A stretch of 6,576 bases of DNA from Rhodospirillaceae bacterium (GTDB lineage: Bacteria; Pseudomonadota; Alphaproteobacteria; UBA9219). Positions within the stretch are counted from its first letter, which is position 1. Each line of letters begins with the position of its first letter. Positions 5,712 through 6,576 of this stretch are shown piece by piece. Where the stretch lies: the NCBI GenBank assembly GCA_003486725.1, contig DNGD01000222.1, forward strand, positions 2,037 through 8,612, given 5' to 3'. Position numbers and translations under genes: made by a program. The notes under the pieces were generated by a model. The model was given only the letters and a program-made list of their open reading frames with translations. It did not search any database and was not told the DNA's origin.

Positions 5712-6576
5712 TCAAGGGGTTATCTCAAGCGCATTCGTATCGGTCAAGTTACTTTCAAGCGTTTCTTGGTCGATGTCGTCACCTGTTCCGTCCGGAGGAT
5801 CGGAATCCTCGGGGCTATCAACCGCTTTGCTCTTCGCGGTCTTTTCCTCCTTCACGGGGGAGGGCAATGTCGGCGGGTTGGGCAGCGGCGGCGGTGGCAG
5901 GCTAGGGGGAAGGGTTGGCAGCGGCGCAGCAAAGGCTGGCGGCACCGTCAGGTCTTCTTTTTGCCGAAGGAGGATGTTGTTATCCGAGATAAAGCCGTCA
6001 ATTACGTCGATAATAATATGGATTTTGTTCACGAGCGTCGCATTCAGCGATTCCAGAACTTCTTCGGGAACGCTAATCCAATACTCACCCTTCTGAACCT
6101 TGTCGAAACTGAAGTAACCGTCAATCTCGCTAATCACCCGGCGCAGGGGTTTGCTGTCCTTGTCCTGAAGTTCGATAACAATATTTCCAATCTCGCGTTG
6201 TGACTCTCCTTCAAGGAAATATGATGCGCCATCGATGATGGTCGTGTGAACCAACGGGAAATCGGCGACAACGGTATCTCCCGGTCTCGTTTGAACGCGG
6301 TATCCTTTCTCCTTCGGCGTTAGTAAGGGATCAGACAGAGAGCTTTCGTTGATCTCGACCTTTGATATTCCATAGGGTGCAACGGGGGCGACGAAGTAGC
6401 CTTCTTCGTCTAACTTAACCGCAGCGCGGTCAACGCGGACTTTGGCCTCAGGCAAAAGCTTCTCACCGCCGTCATAAATTCCATTGTTGTTTTCATCAAC
6501 AAAGACTCGGCCCGCAATCGCGCCGCCGGAGGATGTTTGTTGCGGCTGCATCTGCCACTTGTTTGTAACCTTGTTG
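5712..6576 (-). CDS. C-terminal part of a large SdrD_B / carboxypeptidase-regulatory-like surface protein, possibly usher-like (5' end outside window)
   Basis: The frame stays open through the window edge (eight further codons, NKVTNKWQ, precede the ATG at 6551), so that internal Met is probably not the start. Numbering from that Met: residues ~9-100 hold an SdrD_B-like beta domain beginning AIAGRVFVDENNNGIYDGGE (11-30), with a DxNxNGxxD-type Ca-binding loop (19-27). This is followed by a DPLLTPKEKGYRVQTRPGD stretch, then a second beta-sandwich at ~103-160 with SEIDGYFSFDKVQKGEYWISV, typical of carboxypeptidase-regulatory-like folds. Residues ~203-233 are proline-rich (LPPSLPPPPLPNPP), and 234-279 form a strongly acidic tail. 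This arrangement resembles the C-terminal region of large outer-membrane or usher-type proteins seen near DUF4402 genes. The usher assignment is an inference, because the diagnostic barrel would lie outside the window. It is transcribed towards the DUF4402 gene. Confidence 0.85.
   Translation of the reverse strand, partial: NKVTNKWQMQPQQTSSGGAIAGRVFVDENNNGIYDGGEKLLPEAKVRVDRAAVKLDEEGYFVAPVAPYGISKVEINESSLSDPLLTPKEKGYRVQTRPGDTVVADFPLVHTTIIDGASYFLEGESQREIGNIVIELQDKDSKPLRRVISEIDGYFSFDKVQKGEYWISVPEEVLESLNATLVNKIHIIIDVIDGFISDNNILLRQKEDLTVPPAFAAPLPTLPPSLPPPPLPNPPTLPSPVKEEKTAKSKAVDSPEDSDPPDGTGDDIDQETLESNLTDTNALEITP

Noticed and set aside
1..6576. CRISPR array, insertion sequence or prophage
   Set aside because: No regularly spaced direct repeats, transposase, terminal inverted repeats or phage genes were seen on either strand.

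Overview
The window looks like a chromosomal stretch of a Gram-negative, flagellated proteobacterium, most likely an alphaproteobacterium. The evidence is the tRNA-Val(TAC) style, the sequence style of the two chemotaxis transducers, and a DUF4402 protein beside an SdrD_B-like surface protein. Base composition looks close to balanced. The lineage call is an inference, and I cannot name a genus.

Layout, left to right. (1) The 3' two-thirds of a tRNA-Val (1-51) runs into a long perfect hairpin that can terminate transcription from both sides. (2) On the minus strand, 136-1926 encodes a 596-residue chemoreceptor with an unusual architecture. Its N-terminal ~188 residues are a Rossmann NAD-binding domain of the 3-hydroxyacyl-CoA dehydrogenase family. 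This is followed by a transmembrane hairpin with almost no periplasmic loop, a HAMP domain and a complete MCP signalling domain. (3) About 530 bases of non-coding DNA (1927-2455) separate it from the next gene and carry small inverted repeats. (4) On the plus strand, 2456-2968 encodes a secreted stand-alone Cache-domain protein with its own terminator, and 3086-4774 encodes a conventional four-helix-bundle MCP. (5) A shared bidirectional terminator (4800-4827) separates this block from a minus-strand pair. 4844-5353 encodes an exported DUF4402 protein, and 5712-6576 is the C-terminal part of a large surface or usher-like protein with Ca-loop SdrD_B-like and carboxypeptidase-regulatory-like beta-sandwich repeats, a proline-rich stretch and an acidic tail. 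The 358 bases between them hold a near-consensus sigma-70 promoter and a compact structured element.

How the parts relate. The left two-thirds is a chemosensory locus: two transducers with signalling arms of the same length, which could therefore share one receptor array, plus a periplasmic Cache protein that may present ligand. The right third looks like part of a surface-structure (fimbria-like) locus. The most striking object is the dehydrogenase-MCP fusion. Its Rossmann domain keeps the NAD-binding signature but lacks the dehydrogenase's catalytic Ser, His and Glu positions, and it ends where the enzyme's second domain would begin. The simplest reading is a degenerate enzyme domain reused as a cytoplasmic sensor of NAD(H) or acyl-CoA metabolism that drives taxis. 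That function is inferred and has not been shown.
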